From the NCBI RefSeq assembly GCF_002909375.1, contig NZ_PPXD01000026.1, forward strand, positions 186,001 through 250,000: a DNA stretch of 64,000 nt, read 5' to 3'. A program made the position numbers and the translations under genes. Numbering within the stretch: the stretch's first letter is position 1; each line of letters opens with the position of its first letter. The DNA comes from Cryobacterium zongtaii (GTDB lineage: Bacteria; Actinomycetota; Actinomycetes; Actinomycetales; Microbacteriaceae). Below are positions 1 through 7,798 of this stretch, one piece after another. Below the pieces are notes generated by a model. That model made no database searches and was not told the DNA's origin. It saw nothing but the letters and a program-made list of their open reading frames with translations.

Positions 1-421
1 AGAACCGGCGGGAGGCCTGGATCTTGTCTTCGGTGTCGACCAGCTCGCCCTGCAACTGCAGGTAGTTCTGGCTGGCCTGCAGCTGCGGGTACGCCTCGGC
101 GACCGCGAAGATGCTCTTCAGGGCCGTCTGCATGTGGTTCTCGGCCGCGGCGGCGTCCACCGGGCCCTGCGCGGAGAGAGTCTCGGCGCGCGCCTTGGTC
201 ACGTTCTCGAAAACCGACTTCTCGTGAGCCGCGTAGCCCTTGACGGTTTCGATCAGATTGGGGATGAGGTCGGCACGGCGCTTGAGCTGCACAGTGATGT
301 CGCTCCACGCTTCATCCACCCGCACCTTGAGGGTGATGAGCGAGTTGTAGGTCGCCCACAGGTAGATACCCGCGATCGCAACGAGTGCGACGACGATGAG
401 GACCGGGATGAGCCATTCCAT
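1..421 (-). CDS. lemA: LemA family protein (3' part outside the window)
   Basis: My own translation of the minus strand from the ATG at 421 starts [20 protein letters not shown], one N-terminal membrane segment (about residues 3-20). It continues with the LemA core: [15 protein letters not shown], then [19 protein letters not shown], then [15 protein letters not shown]. LemA proteins are small membrane-anchored helical-bundle proteins of poorly known role. The gene runs off the left edge, so about 140 residues are visible and the C-terminus is missing. A second ATG lies at 416 out of this frame. The family call is secure; the cellular role is unknown. Confidence 0.9.
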   Translation of the reverse strand, partial: MEWLIPVLIVVALVAIAGIYLWATYNSLITLKVRVDEAWSDITVQLKRRADLIPNLIETVKGYAAHEKSVFENVTKARAETLSAQGPVDAAAAENHMQTALKSIFAVAEAYPQLQASQNYLQLQGELVDTEDKIQASRRF

Positions 422-603
422 GGCAGCGTCTCCTTGCGATTTGACCTGGGCGATACGTGTTCGAGCCCCATCATAACGAAGCCCGCTGGGGCTCCCATGT
501 GCTTCCCATCACACTCCAAGGAATCATCCCGCCCGGGTCCGCGAAGTGTGAGAAAAGCACCCATCCGGGCCGGTTTTCGGGGCTTGTCTCACACCTCGCG
601 AAC

Positions 604-2058
604 CTATCTTGCGCTGAGGACTTCCTGGAGCCAGCGGTAGGAGAGTTTGGGGGTGCGCTTCCGGGCGGGGTCGGTGAAGTCCACGTGGACCAGGCCGAAG
701 CGTTGGGTGTAGCCGGCCGCCCATTCGAAGCCGTCCAGCAGCGACCAGATCAGGTAGCCGCGAAGGTCAACCCCCTCGGCCGGTCCGCCGGGCGCGACGG
801 CGTCCACGGCCGCCACGAGGTGCTCGGCCAGGTAGTCGATGCGGGCCAGGTCGGTCACCGCGCCACGGACATCCGCTGTGTCGGGATAGCTCGCGCCACC
901 CGCGGTGAGGTAGACCGGCGGCAGGGCCTCGCCGTAGCGGTCCTGCAATTCGGCCAGCAGCACCGGCAGGTACTCGGGTGCGTTCGGCCAGCCGAACCCG
1001 GTGACCGGATGCTCGCGGAACTCGGTCAGGTGGAACGGCAACCGGCTGCTCATCGGGCGTTCCTCAGCGGGACGGTCCTCGGGCGCGCGTACCGGTTTGG
1101 CCGCTCCGGCCGCCACCCGGCTGGGCTGGAAGTACTCCACGCCGTAGAAGTCCAGCGGCTGGTGGATCGTGCGCAGGTCGTCGGGTTCGATCTCGTGCAG
1201 GTAGCGCAGCTCGTTCTCGAACACCCCGACGGGGTCTGGGTAGCGGCCGAGCAGCACCGGATCGGCGAAGAGCCGGTTGCGCAGCAGGTCGTAGAGGGCC
1301 GCGGCGTCGCGGTCGGCCTCCCGGTCGGTGGCGCTCTGCACCGGCGAGTGCACATTGGCGAGGCCGATCCCGCCGCGCACGTCGGCGGCGCGCAGCCCCT
1401 GCACGGCGAGGCCGTGACCGAGCAGCTGGTGGTGGCCGGCCGGTAACGCGTCGAACAAGAGGGCCTGGCCCGGGGCGTGCACGCCGATCATGTAGCCGTT
1501 GAACATCACCGTCGCCGGGTCGGCGATGGTGACCCACCGGTCGATGCGGTCGCCGAAGACCGCACCCATCTCGTGGGCGTAATCGCCGAATCTCATCGCG
1601 GTGTCACGGTTCAGCCAGCCGCCACGGAGCGCAGCGGGGGTGTCCCAGTGCGACAGGGTTGCCATCGGGCTGATGCCGTTGCCGAGCAGCTGATCGAGCA
1701 GCCTGTCGTAGAACGCCAGACCCGACCGGTTCAGCGTCCCACGACCGTCGGGTTGCAGGCGCGGCCAGGCGAAGGAGAACCGATAGCTGTCTGCGCCCAA
1801 CTCCCGCAGCAGGGTGACGTCCTCGGTCAGCTTGCCGATGTGGTCGGCGGCGACCGACGCGTTCTGGCCGTCCAGGATGCGGCCGGGCTCGCGGGTGAAG
1901 GCATCCCAATGGGATTCGCCGCGGCCGCCGTCACGCGCGCCGCCTTCGATCTGGAAGGCCGAGGTGGCCGTGCCTATCTGAAAACCGGTGGGGAGCCGAT
2001 CGCCCAGTTCGGCGGCCCGGTGCTGCCAGGCGCGGGACGCCGGGGTGTTGCTGCTCAT
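604..2058 (-). CDS. GH1-fold protein lacking both catalytic glutamates (predicted pseudo-glycosidase)
   Basis: This 484-residue protein has the length and fold signature of glycoside hydrolase family 1 beta-glucosidases: GTATSAFQIEGG near the N-terminus, FSFAWPRLQPDGRG, SHWDTPAAL, and WSLLDGFEWAAGYTQRFGL near the C-terminus. The acid/base motif, normally T-[LFM]-N-E-P, reads TIADP with Asp180 at the Glu position. The nucleophile motif, normally [IV]-T-E-N-G, reads LTAGG with Ala386 at the Glu position. I checked both on the DNA. It is the last gene of a four-gene operon: its ATG at 2058 overlaps the preceding TGA by 4 bp. A retaining glycosidase mechanism looks impossible, so binding, another chemistry or a structural role is more likely. 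Confidence 0.85.
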   Translation of the reverse strand: MSSNTPASRAWQHRAAELGDRLPTGFQIGTATSAFQIEGGARDGGRGESHWDAFTREPGRILDGQNASVAADHIGKLTEDVTLLRELGADSYRFSFAWPRLQPDGRGTLNRSGLAFYDRLLDQLLGNGISPMATLSHWDTPAALRGGWLNRDTAMRFGDYAHEMGAVFGDRIDRWVTIADPATVMFNGYMIGVHAPGQALLFDALPAGHHQLLGHGLAVQGLRAADVRGGIGLANVHSPVQSATDREADRDAAALYDLLRNRLFADPVLLGRYPDPVGVFENELRYLHEIEPDDLRTIHQPLDFYGVEYFQPSRVAAGAAKPVRAPEDRPAEERPMSSRLPFHLTEFREHPVTGFGWPNAPEYLPVLLAELQDRYGEALPPVYLTAGGASYPDTADVRGAVTDLARIDYLAEHLVAAVDAVAPGGPAEGVDLRGYLIWSLLDGFEWAAGYTQRFGLVHVDFTDPARKRTPKLSYRWLQEVLSAR

Positions 2059-3365
2059 GGCCCAAGAACTCTTTCCAGGTAACGGTTGGTGAATCGACGC
2101 TCCGGGTCGAGCCGGTCCCGCACGGCGAGGAAGTCGTCGAAGCGCGGGTAGACCTGGCGGAGCGTGTCCGCGTCCAGGTTGTGCATCTTCCCCCAGTGTG
2201 GGCGACCGTCGTGCGCGCGCATAATCGCCTCGACGTCGGCGAAGTACTTCTGCGGGTTCTCGCGGAAGTACCTGTGCACGGCGATGTAGCCGGTGTCTCG
2301 TCCGTAGCCGGTGGAGAGCCAGATATCGTCGGCCGCGCTCGAGCGCACTTCGAGGGGGAAGGAGATGCGCCAGCCGCGCTTCTGGATGAGGGCGCGCACC
2401 TCGCGGAGCGCGTCCGGCACCGCCTGGCGCGGCAGCGCGTACTCCATCTCGTGGAATCGCACGGTGCGGTTCGTGACGTAAACCCGATGCGAGTGGTCGG
2501 TGACGTCGCGGCGGCCGGTGAGCCGTTCCACGAGGCGGTTGACCCTGGGCACCAGCGGCGGCAGGACCACTCCCGCCGCGCAGGTGGCGCGGAACACCGC
2601 GTTGCCGAGCAGTTCGTCGTCGACCCAGCGGTTCAGCCGGCCCAGCGGGTCCCGGCCGGTGCGCGGCGGCAGCCGGGTGTTGGTCTTGGTGAGGGCGGTC
2701 TCGGTGTGCGGGAACCAGTAGAACTCGAAGTGGTCGGCCGAGGTGCTGCGCTCGAGGTAGCCGTCCAGAACGGCCTCGAACGGCTCCGGTGCGTCGACGG
2801 CGTGCAGGAGAAAGGCCGGCACGCACTGGATGGTGAGGTCCACGAGGATGCCCAGGGCGCCGAGCCCCAGTCGCACCGCGGGTAGCAGCTCGGGATTCTC
2901 GGTCTCGGTGACGCGCAGCACCGAACCGTCGCCGGTGACCAGCGTCACGGCGACGATCTGGGCGGCGAGGCCGGCGAAGGCGCCGCCGGTGCCGTGCGTG
3001 CCGGTCGAGGTGGCTCCGGCGATGGTCTGCCTGTCGATGTCGCCCATATTCTCCAGGGCGAGCCCGTAGGGGGCCAGCAGCGCGGGCAGTTGGTGCAGGC
3101 GGGTGCCGGCGGCGATGGTCACCCTGGCCGTGGCCTCGTCGACGTCGATCAACCCGCCCCAGGCCAGGTCCAGTTGCACGCCGGGCGAGACCGCGATGCC
3201 CGAGAAACTGTGTCCGGAACCGACGGCCTTGATCCTGACGCCCGATTTCACGGCGGCGAGCACGGCGCGCTGCGTGGCGGCCGCGCTGGTCGGCCGCTCC
3301 ACCCTGACCGGCACGACGGACTCGCTGCGCGCCCAGTTCTGCCAGCGGGCGCCGCTGGCCGTCAC
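2055..3365 (-). CDS. FAD-linked sugar-lactone/alditol oxidase family protein (D-arabinono-1,4-lactone oxidase-like)
   Basis: A 436-residue VAO-type flavoprotein. The FAD-binding region includes GSGHSFSG, where His52 is the expected covalent FAD attachment site, then GDIDRQTIAGATSTGTHGTG. The C-terminus has HWGKMHNLDADTLRQVYPRFD, typical of ALO/AldO oxidases (FAD_binding_4 plus ALO domains). These enzymes oxidise aldonolactones or alditols with oxygen, giving hydrogen peroxide. The GTG start at 3365 overlaps the upstream TGA by 4 bp, and its own TGA overlaps the next ATG. The substrate is unknown. The partners (PLP deaminase/aldolase-like and a degenerate GH1 protein) suggest a sugar- or amino-acid-derived metabolite rather than vitamin C chemistry. 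Confidence 0.85.
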   Translation of the reverse strand: MTASGARWQNWARSESVVPVRVERPTSAAATQRAVLAAVKSGVRIKAVGSGHSFSGIAVSPGVQLDLAWGGLIDVDEATARVTIAAGTRLHQLPALLAPYGLALENMGDIDRQTIAGATSTGTHGTGGAFAGLAAQIVAVTLVTGDGSVLRVTETENPELLPAVRLGLGALGILVDLTIQCVPAFLLHAVDAPEPFEAVLDGYLERSTSADHFEFYWFPHTETALTKTNTRLPPRTGRDPLGRLNRWVDDELLGNAVFRATCAAGVVLPPLVPRVNRLVERLTGRRDVTDHSHRVYVTNRTVRFHEMEYALPRQAVPDALREVRALIQKRGWRISFPLEVRSSAADDIWLSTGYGRDTGYIAVHRYFRENPQKYFADVEAIMRAHDGRPHWGKMHNLDADTLRQVYPRFDDFLAVRDRLDPERRFTNRYLERVLGP

Positions 3366-4606
3366 AGGAAGGCCTTGCCTTCGCCTCGGTAGGTCGGCAG
3401 CATGTCGACCACGATACCGTCCTCGACCAGCGCGAATTCGTTGAGATGTTCGCTGAGTTCGCCGGACTTGGTGTGCCGCAGCCAGACACGCTCGCCGACC
3501 CGCAGGGCGGCGGCGGCAGAACCGGTGACCGGTGACTGCACCTCCCCCGCCATCTCGCGCGGCACCAGGCTCAGACCCTCCGGCCAGACCAGGCGCGGTG
3601 AGCGATCCGCCCCCGGCGGACCGGAGGCGATCCAGCCGCCGCCGAGCAAGGCCGCCGTCTGCGCGGTGGGCTTCCGCACAACCGACAGGGCGAAGGCGGC
3701 GGCCGGTGCCGGCCGGAAGCCCGAGTAGCTGTCGAACAGGTGGCCGCCGAAAAAGCCGCTCCCGGCCGCGATGTCGGTCACCGAAGTGTCGGCGTGGGTG
3801 CTCTCCAGCGAGCCGGTGCCGCCGCCGTTGACGAATTCCAGGTCGGCGACCTGCCGCACCGCGGCGACCGCCGCGGCGCGCCGGGCCGTGATGTCGACGA
3901 TCGACCTGTTGCGCACCCACCGGTTCAGCCCGCCCTGCACGGGGTGGCCAGGGGGCCTGTCGCCGAGACCGGCGATCTGCGCCTCATACGCCATCAGCCC
4001 GACCAGCTCGAAGCCGGGCCTGGAGACGATGGCCAGGGCCAGGGCCCTGGCGTCCTCCGGCGTGTGCACGGGCGAGCGCCACACCCCCAGGTGGCCGAGC
4101 ACCGGCGCGTTCCAGGACGCGTCCAGTTCGAGGCAGACCCGGATGCGTTCACGCTGCGACGGCGCGAGCACGGCGTCGACGATGTCGAGGTGGTCGATCG
4201 AGTCCACCATCAGGGTCACTCGGGCGGCCAGGTCGGCCGAGCGGGCCAGCGTGTGAAGCGCCGCCCTGTCGACGCTGGGGTAGCCGACCACGATGTCGTC
4301 GTGGGTCTGGGCGAGCCAGAGGGCCTCGGCCAGGGTGAAGGCGAGAATGCCGCGGTAGCCGGGCAGGGCGAGCACGGCGTCGAGCACGCCGCGTACCCGC
4401 AGCGACTTGCTGGCCACCCGGATCGGGGTGCCCTGGGCGCGGCCGAGCATGTCGTGGGTGTTGTGCCGCAGGGCCCCGAGGTGCAGCGCCCCCACGGGGG
4501 TGTCCAGGCCCCGGGTGGCCTCGGTCAGGTCCGGCCAGTACTGCTGCGGGTCGAGCCAGGGCGTGGCAGCCGGACCGGTCGGCCGCGGTGAGAGGTCGAG
4601 GCTCAT
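3362..4606 (-). CDS. PLP-dependent amino-acid deaminase/aldolase (alanine racemase-fold, D-threonine aldolase/D-serine deaminase-like)
   Basis: A 414-residue protein with a fold-type III (alanine racemase N-terminal) barrel. Early landmarks are LDTPVGALHLGALRHNT and IRVASKSLRV, where Lys67 is the likely PLP lysine. LEFVNGGGTGSL fits the phosphate-binding loop. The C-terminal part, RHTKSGELSEHLNEF, resembles the metal/substrate region of D-serine dehydratase-like proteins. Actinobacterial annotations usually call this type 'amino acid deaminase/aldolase'; the real substrate is not established. The ATG at 4606 overlaps the TGA of the TetR gene by 4 bp and the TGA overlaps the next GTG by 4 bp, so translation is probably coupled. 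Confidence 0.8.
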   Translation of the reverse strand: MSLDLSPRPTGPAATPWLDPQQYWPDLTEATRGLDTPVGALHLGALRHNTHDMLGRAQGTPIRVASKSLRVRGVLDAVLALPGYRGILAFTLAEALWLAQTHDDIVVGYPSVDRAALHTLARSADLAARVTLMVDSIDHLDIVDAVLAPSQRERIRVCLELDASWNAPVLGHLGVWRSPVHTPEDARALALAIVSRPGFELVGLMAYEAQIAGLGDRPPGHPVQGGLNRWVRNRSIVDITARRAAAVAAVRQVADLEFVNGGGTGSLESTHADTSVTDIAAGSGFFGGHLFDSYSGFRPAPAAAFALSVVRKPTAQTAALLGGGWIASGPPGADRSPRLVWPEGLSLVPREMAGEVQSPVTGSAAAALRVGERVWLRHTKSGELSEHLNEFALVEDGIVVDMLPTYRGEGKAFL

Positions 4607-5223
4607 GCGGGCCGGCCCAGCGCGGCGACGGAGTCCGCGGCGAAATCGAGCAGGGTGGCGGTGGCGGTGTCATTCCGATCCACCAGCCAGGCGATGGTGA
4701 GGCCGTCGGTGAGGGAGACGAGAAGGCGGGCCACCTCGCCGACGGGATGCAGCCAGACCGAGCCGCTCCGCCGGGCCGCGGTGTCCAGCGCCTCGGCCGC
4801 GAGGGCGTGGTAGCGCTCGTACTGGGCCACGGCGAGGTGGCGCAACTCCGGGGACCTGAGGGCGTACTGGGTGAGTTCGAGCATGGCCTTCTCTCTCAGG
4901 GGGTCGCGGCTCATGTGATCGGCGTAGCGTTGCAGTCCGTCGCGCAGGATCTGCCGCAGCGACTGGATGTCGTCCTGACCCTGCGATTCCGTGCTGGACG
5001 GCTCAGGTAGCACGGCGGTGGCTTCCTCAGCCACGACGTACCTGATGAGTTCGACCATCAGCTCGTCGCGGCTCTGGAAGGCGTAGTGGAAGCTTGCCAG
5101 CGACATACCGGCCTCGGCGACGATGGCTCGAGTGGTGGCCTGGGCCACGCCCCGGTCGGCGACGACCCGTAACGCGGCACGCACCAGGGCGCTGCGCCGG
5201 TCCGCGGCGGGGATGCGTGTCAC
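4603..5223 (-). CDS. TetR family transcriptional regulator
   Basis: A 206-residue protein with a typical TetR helix-turn-helix at about residues 28-50 (ATTRAIVAEAGMSLASFHYA), followed by an all-helical C-terminal ligand domain. The GTG start at 5223 was preferred because the protein then begins MTRIPAADRRSALVRAALRV, the usual distance from the HTH. A longer in-frame extension to 5376 has no TetR-like sequence. It is the first gene of the operon, overlaps the deaminase-like gene by 4 bp, and is divergent from the Ig-like protein gene. It probably controls its own operon; the effector is unknown. Confidence 0.9.
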   Translation of the reverse strand: MTRIPAADRRSALVRAALRVVADRGVAQATTRAIVAEAGMSLASFHYAFQSRDELMVELIRYVVAEEATAVLPEPSSTESQGQDDIQSLRQILRDGLQRYADHMSRDPLREKAMLELTQYALRSPELRHLAVAQYERYHALAAEALDTAARRSGSVWLHPVGEVARLLVSLTDGLTIAWLVDRNDTATATLLDFAADSVAALGRPA

Positions 5224-5363
5224 CTGATCACCTTGTCCTGCGTCGTTAACGTCGAATAGTGGGGCAGTTGACCCAGTGCACATTATGGCGCAGGATCTCC
5301 TCGGTCGGGCGCGCCACATTGACATTCCTGGCCATGGCCCATGGAATGGTCTGAGGGAGTCCA
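5224..5363. promoter_or_regulatory. Divergent intergenic region with a perfect 13-bp palindrome
   Basis: This 140-bp gap separates the TetR operon (minus) and the Ig-like membrane protein (plus). It contains the perfect palindrome CCATGGCCCATGG at 5332-5344, 20 bp before the plus-strand start codon. A plausible plus-strand promoter is TTGACC at 5268-5273 with CAGGAT at 5291-5296 (17-bp spacing). The palindrome is a candidate operator for the adjacent TetR protein, but it is shorter than many TetR sites and nothing proves binding. Confidence 0.35.
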
Positions 5364-7634
5364 TTGCAGAGGTCACGCCGTTTCAGCGCGCACGGGTCGA
5401 ACACACGAACCGGTCGGGGTCTTCGGCGACCCACACGCACGCGGGCGGCCTCGTTCGGGATCCTGCTCGCGGCTCTGGTCGGCACCGTGCTGATCGGCCC
5501 GCTCGCCGGTGCGGTCCCACCGGCCATGGCCGTCACGATCGAGACGGCGCCTGCCACCGCGACCGAACCGGCACCCGCCGAAACCACGACTCCCGACGCC
5601 TCGCTGGCGCCGTCGGAGTCAGACTCGCCGTCAGAGCCACCAGCGGAGACGCCGTCCGAGTCGCCGGCTCCGCCCGCCCCCGCCGCGCCCACCATCGACA
5701 GCCCCGGCGCCAACGCCTTCGTGGCCGGGAGCGTCACCGTCTCCGGTACCCGTGACCCCACACACGACATTCAGCTGCTCTCCCCCACCGGCGGCGCTCC
5801 GCTGTGCACCGTCGCCACCGACGGGTCGTCCACCTGGCAGTGCCCCGGAGTGGTCCTGCCCAGCGGACCCGCCGTCGACCTGCGGGCGGAGGTGCCCGGG
5901 GACTCCGCCCTCGCGGCGGTCCACACCGTACGGGTGCTGCAGGCCCCGACGGTCACGGGCGGCTCGACCGGCCATTCCTCCTCGAGCGGGATGGTGCGCG
6001 GCACCGGCTATCCCGGCGCCACCGTCACCGCCACTCTCGCCGCGGGAGCGAGCTGCTCGTTCACCGTCGACACCTCCGGGGTGTGGGCCTGCCTGCTGGA
6101 GGGCGCGGTGTCGAGCGGGGCGCAGCAGATCACTGCCTCACAGCAGACCTCGTTCAGCGCCCCGGAGTCGTCGCCGGCAAGCGATCCGATCAGCCTGACC
6201 TTCGACGTCGACGCCCCGGCCGCGCCCGTCGTGACGAGTCCCGCCGCCGACGCCACGCTGACCTCCGCCGCCGGGCCGTTCACCGGGCGGGGCGAGAACG
6301 GGGCCACCGTCACGGTCTTCGCCGGCGCCTACTCGGTCTGCAGCGCCGTCGTGTCCGGTGGCACCTGGTCGTGCACAGGGTCCGGCATAGCGAACGGCTC
6401 GTACGACCTGCGCGCAGTGCAGCAAGATGCCGCCGGCAATGTGAGCCCCGGCAGCTCGGCGATCCGGGTGACCTTCGGTGCCGCGACCGCGGCGCCCGCA
6501 CCGGCCCCGACACCGACCGCCGCCCCGCCCGTCGTGCCTGCCCCGACGGCGACCGCACTGGCGACCCCCACGGCCACACCGGGCAGCGGTTCGCCCAGCC
6601 CGCTACCCGCCGCCCCCGACGACGGCGACGCCGCCGCACCGCCCGAGCTGACCGTGCCAGGAGGCGGCTGGAACGACCCCACCCAGTTCAGCACCGCGGT
6701 GATCCCGCCCTGGACCGTGGCGCAATTCCCTTGGCTGCAGGCGGCGATGCTCACGCTGGGAGCCCTGCTGCTGCTCGTGATTCCGGCCCGGCTGCTGGCC
6801 GGCACCATCACCCGGGCGCGAGACGGCCGGCCGCTCTTTCGCGGCCACCAGCTCGCCGGCCGCAACCGCGCCGGTGAGGAATTCGAGGTCGCCCCGACCC
6901 TGCAGGTCAACCGCTGGGTGGCCTACGGCGGCACCGTCGTCGCCGCCGCCGTGTTCGTCCTGTTGTCTGGCCCGGTGTCCGCCACGCCGGCCTATCTCCG
7001 GCTGCTGCTGGCCGTGGTTCTCGCCCTCGTGGTGGTGAACGCCGTAGCCGCCCTGGTGCCGCGGTGGTGGGGGTCCAGGGCGCTGCACATCGAGGTGACC
7101 ACGACGATCCTGCCGCGGTACCTCGCGGTCGTCGCCGTCACCGCGCTCGCCTCCAGGCTGTTCGAGCTACAGCCCGCCCTGCTCTTCGGCCTGCTGGGCA
7201 GCGTCGTCGTTGGCGCGGGGCCCGGCCTGGCCCAACGGGGCCAGCTGGCCGCCATCCGGGCCGGCAGTTTGTTCGCCCTGGGACTGGCCTCGCTGCTGGT
7301 CGTCGGCACCCTACCGGCGGCCGACGGTTTCCTCAGCACCCTGGCCGCTGAGGTCGCGAACACCGTCGTGCTGGCCTCGATCGGCTCGGCCGTGCTCGTG
7401 CTCATTCCGATCGGGAATACGAGTGGACGCAGCATCCTGGCCTGGTCGCCGCCGATCTGGGCCGCCCTGACGGTGCCGGCCTTCCTCACTCTGTTCACGC
7501 TGCTCTCGCCCATGCTTCCGCGTTGGACGGGCACCGGCGCCGCGATGCTGCTCTGGGTGGTGGCGACGGGCTTCGCCGTGGTCAGCGTGGCCGCCTGGGC
7601 GTGGCAGCGCTTCGTACTGCCAGGCCGACGCTGA
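5364..7634 (+). CDS. Secreted Ig-like repeat protein with C-terminal polytopic membrane domain
   Basis: A 756-residue protein. The N-terminus has a signal-like hydrophobic segment (about residues 30-55), then a Pro/Glu/Ser/Thr-rich stretch. Next come three bacterial Ig-like modules, each carrying a Cys pair in the pattern C-x(n)-W-x-C: CTVATDGSSTWQC, CSFTVDTSGVWAC and CSAVVSGGTWSC. After an Ala/Pro/Thr linker, the last about 290 residues hold roughly eight to nine hydrophobic segments. The start is a TTG at 5364 behind GAGGGAG; it is not certain. The layout suggests extracellular Ig modules displayed from a membrane-embedded domain. I do not recognise the membrane domain, and no function can be given. 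Confidence 0.75.
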   Translation: MQRSRRFSAHGSNTRTGRGLRRPTRTRAASFGILLAALVGTVLIGPLAGAVPPAMAVTIETAPATATEPAPAETTTPDASLAPSESDSPSEPPAETPSESPAPPAPAAPTIDSPGANAFVAGSVTVSGTRDPTHDIQLLSPTGGAPLCTVATDGSSTWQCPGVVLPSGPAVDLRAEVPGDSALAAVHTVRVLQAPTVTGGSTGHSSSSGMVRGTGYPGATVTATLAAGASCSFTVDTSGVWACLLEGAVSSGAQQITASQQTSFSAPESSPASDPISLTFDVDAPAAPVVTSPAADATLTSAAGPFTGRGENGATVTVFAGAYSVCSAVVSGGTWSCTGSGIANGSYDLRAVQQDAAGNVSPGSSAIRVTFGAATAAPAPAPTPTAAPPVVPAPTATALATPTATPGSGSPSPLPAAPDDGDAAAPPELTVPGGGWNDPTQFSTAVIPPWTVAQFPWLQAAMLTLGALLLLVIPARLLAGTITRARDGRPLFRGHQLAGRNRAGEEFEVAPTLQVNRWVAYGGTVVAAAVFVLLSGPVSATPAYLRLLLAVVLALVVVNAVAALVPRWWGSRALHIEVTTTILPRYLAVVAVTALASRLFELQPALLFGLLGSVVVGAGPGLAQRGQLAAIRAGSLFALGLASLLVVGTLPAADGFLSTLAAEVANTVVLASIGSAVLVLIPIGNTSGRSILAWSPPIWAALTVPAFLTLFTLLSPMLPRWTGTGAAMLLWVVATGFAVVSVAAWAWQRFVLPGRR

Positions 7635-7657
7635 GACGCGCCGCGCCGGGTGATTCC

Positions 7658-7734
7658 TGGTGCCCCCGCTGGGATTCGAACCCAGACTGTGACGATTTTA
7701 AGTCGCCTGCCTCTGCCGGTTGGGCTACGGGGGC
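7658..7734 (-). tRNA. tRNA-Leu(UAA), short-variable-loop form
   Basis: The minus strand folds as a complete tRNA: acceptor GCCCCCG pairs with CGGGGGC, the discriminator is A, and CCA is encoded at 7660-7658. The anticodon stem is GGCGA/TCGTC with loop CTTAAAA, giving anticodon TAA (Leu, UUA codon). The T arm is CTGGG-TTCGAAT-CCCAG. The variable region is only about five nucleotides, so this is a class I shape. Bacterial leucine tRNAs normally have a long class II variable arm. The D stem has a C/A mismatch at 13-22. See findings. Confidence 0.85.
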
Positions 7735-7798
7735 ACGCCCGGTCTAGCCGGGCAGCACGAGCGGATGCCGCACCGGGGTGCGGCATCCACCGGTGACT

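Noticed and set aside
604-3489. Single 961-codon frame suggesting a fusion of the GH1 protein to an upstream domain
   Set aside because: The upstream part is an out-of-frame reading of the flavin oxidase gene. The GH1 gene has its own ATG at 2058 overlapping the oxidase stop.
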